Assembly (NCBI GenBank): GCA_020346805.1
Contig: CP070790.1
Span: forward strand, 2,129,982-2,135,909
Direction: 5' to 3'
Length of the DNA stretch: 5,928 nucleotides
Origin: Planctomycetota bacterium
GTDB lineage: Bacteria > Planctomycetota > Phycisphaerae > UBA1845 > PWPN01
How positions within the stretch are numbered: the first letter of the stretch is position 1; each line of letters opens with the position of its first letter. Below the pieces are notes generated by a model. It did no database searches, was not told the DNA's origin, and worked only from the letters and a program-made list of their open reading frames with translations. A program made the position numbers and the translations under genes. Shown here in pieces: positions 5,753 to 5,928 of this stretch.

Positions 5753-5800
5753 TGCAATAACCATAATCTATCACTCATGAAGCAATATACAGTTATTGCA
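5753..5800. repeat. 9-bp inverted repeat flanking the alkyltransferase start codon
   Basis: TGCAATAAC (5753-5761) is the exact reverse complement of GTTATTGCA (5792-5800), and the ATG at 5777 lies in the 30-nt interval between them. It could place the start codon in a loop or form an operator. A 9-bp match at this spacing is expected about once by chance in a window of this size, so the evidence is weak. Confidence 0.25.
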
Positions 5801-5928
5801 ACACCAATCGGCTCGGTGGGAATCGTCGCTGGTTCACAAGGTCTATCCAATATAATACTGACCAAACGCAAACATAAAGATGCACGAAATTACTTGCAAC
5901 GACTATTCCCCCATGCCCAATATGACAA
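5777..5928 (+). CDS. ogt: O6-alkylguanine-DNA alkyltransferase (Ogt/MGMT type), N-terminal part (3' partial)
   Basis: From the ATG at 5777 the frame stays open for 50 codons to the window edge. The start MKQYTVIATPIGSVGIVAG, followed by QGLSNIILT, matches the N-terminal ferredoxin-like domain of Ogt/MGMT proteins ('y.t..TPiG.l.l..s..GL..i.l'). These suicide enzymes transfer the alkyl group from O6-alkylguanine to their own cysteine. The C-terminal active-site PCHR region is beyond the window, so activity cannot be judged. No clear Shine-Dalgarno site precedes the ATG. The gene follows the third PilZ gene by 30 bp in the same direction with no terminator seen, so read-through from the PilZ operon is likely. 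It is probably a chance neighbour in function. Confidence 0.72.
   Translation, partial: MKQYTVIATPIGSVGIVAGSQGLSNIILTKRKHKDARNYLQRLFPHAQYD

Overview
This window looks like a piece of a Gram-negative bacterial chromosome of moderate GC. It carries a lipoprotein signal, a BD-FAE/HSL-type esterase, a sugar-isomerase TIM barrel and three YcgR-like PilZ proteins. That mix would fit a polysaccharide-degrading lineage such as the Planctomycetota (Phycisphaerae-like). The taxonomic guess is an inference from gene content and style only; no rRNA or marker gene is present. No CRISPR array, tRNA, rRNA or intact insertion sequence was seen.

Layout. Positions 1-159 hold the 3' end of a plus-strand gene with an Ig-like beta-sandwich C-terminus. 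A non-coding convergent region (160-429) follows. It contains two palindromic structures, one of them a 50-nt near-perfect hairpin (292-341), and resembles a dispersed-repeat island. Three minus-strand genes come next, listed in their direction of transcription: a 210-aa protein resembling the phage Mu gp27/DUF3486 small-terminase HTH family (3095-2463), a sugar phosphate isomerase/epimerase (2357-1518), and a secreted alpha/beta-hydrolase lipoprotein (1467-430). The last two are 50 bp apart and probably form a small carbohydrate-metabolism unit.

A divergent intergenic region (3096-3353) separates these from a plus-strand cluster of three different YcgR-like PilZ proteins (3354-4109, 4155-4988, 4985-5746). 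The second and third overlap by ATGA, so they are probably translationally coupled. All three keep both c-di-GMP-binding signatures (RxxxR and [D/N]xSxxG) but are otherwise strongly diverged. After a 30-bp gap the window ends inside the start of an Ogt/MGMT-type O6-alkylguanine-DNA alkyltransferase (5777 to the edge).

How they may work together. The minus-strand pair plausibly removes ester groups from carbohydrate outside the cytoplasm and isomerises sugars inside it. The PilZ trio looks like a c-di-GMP output module with three non-identical receptors and no diguanylate cyclase or phosphodiesterase in view. The most notable points are the tandem diverged PilZ trio, the isolated Mu gp27-like protein without phage neighbours, the long palindrome at 292-341, and a possible folded leader ahead of the first PilZ gene. 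None of these is proven to be a new system from sequence alone.
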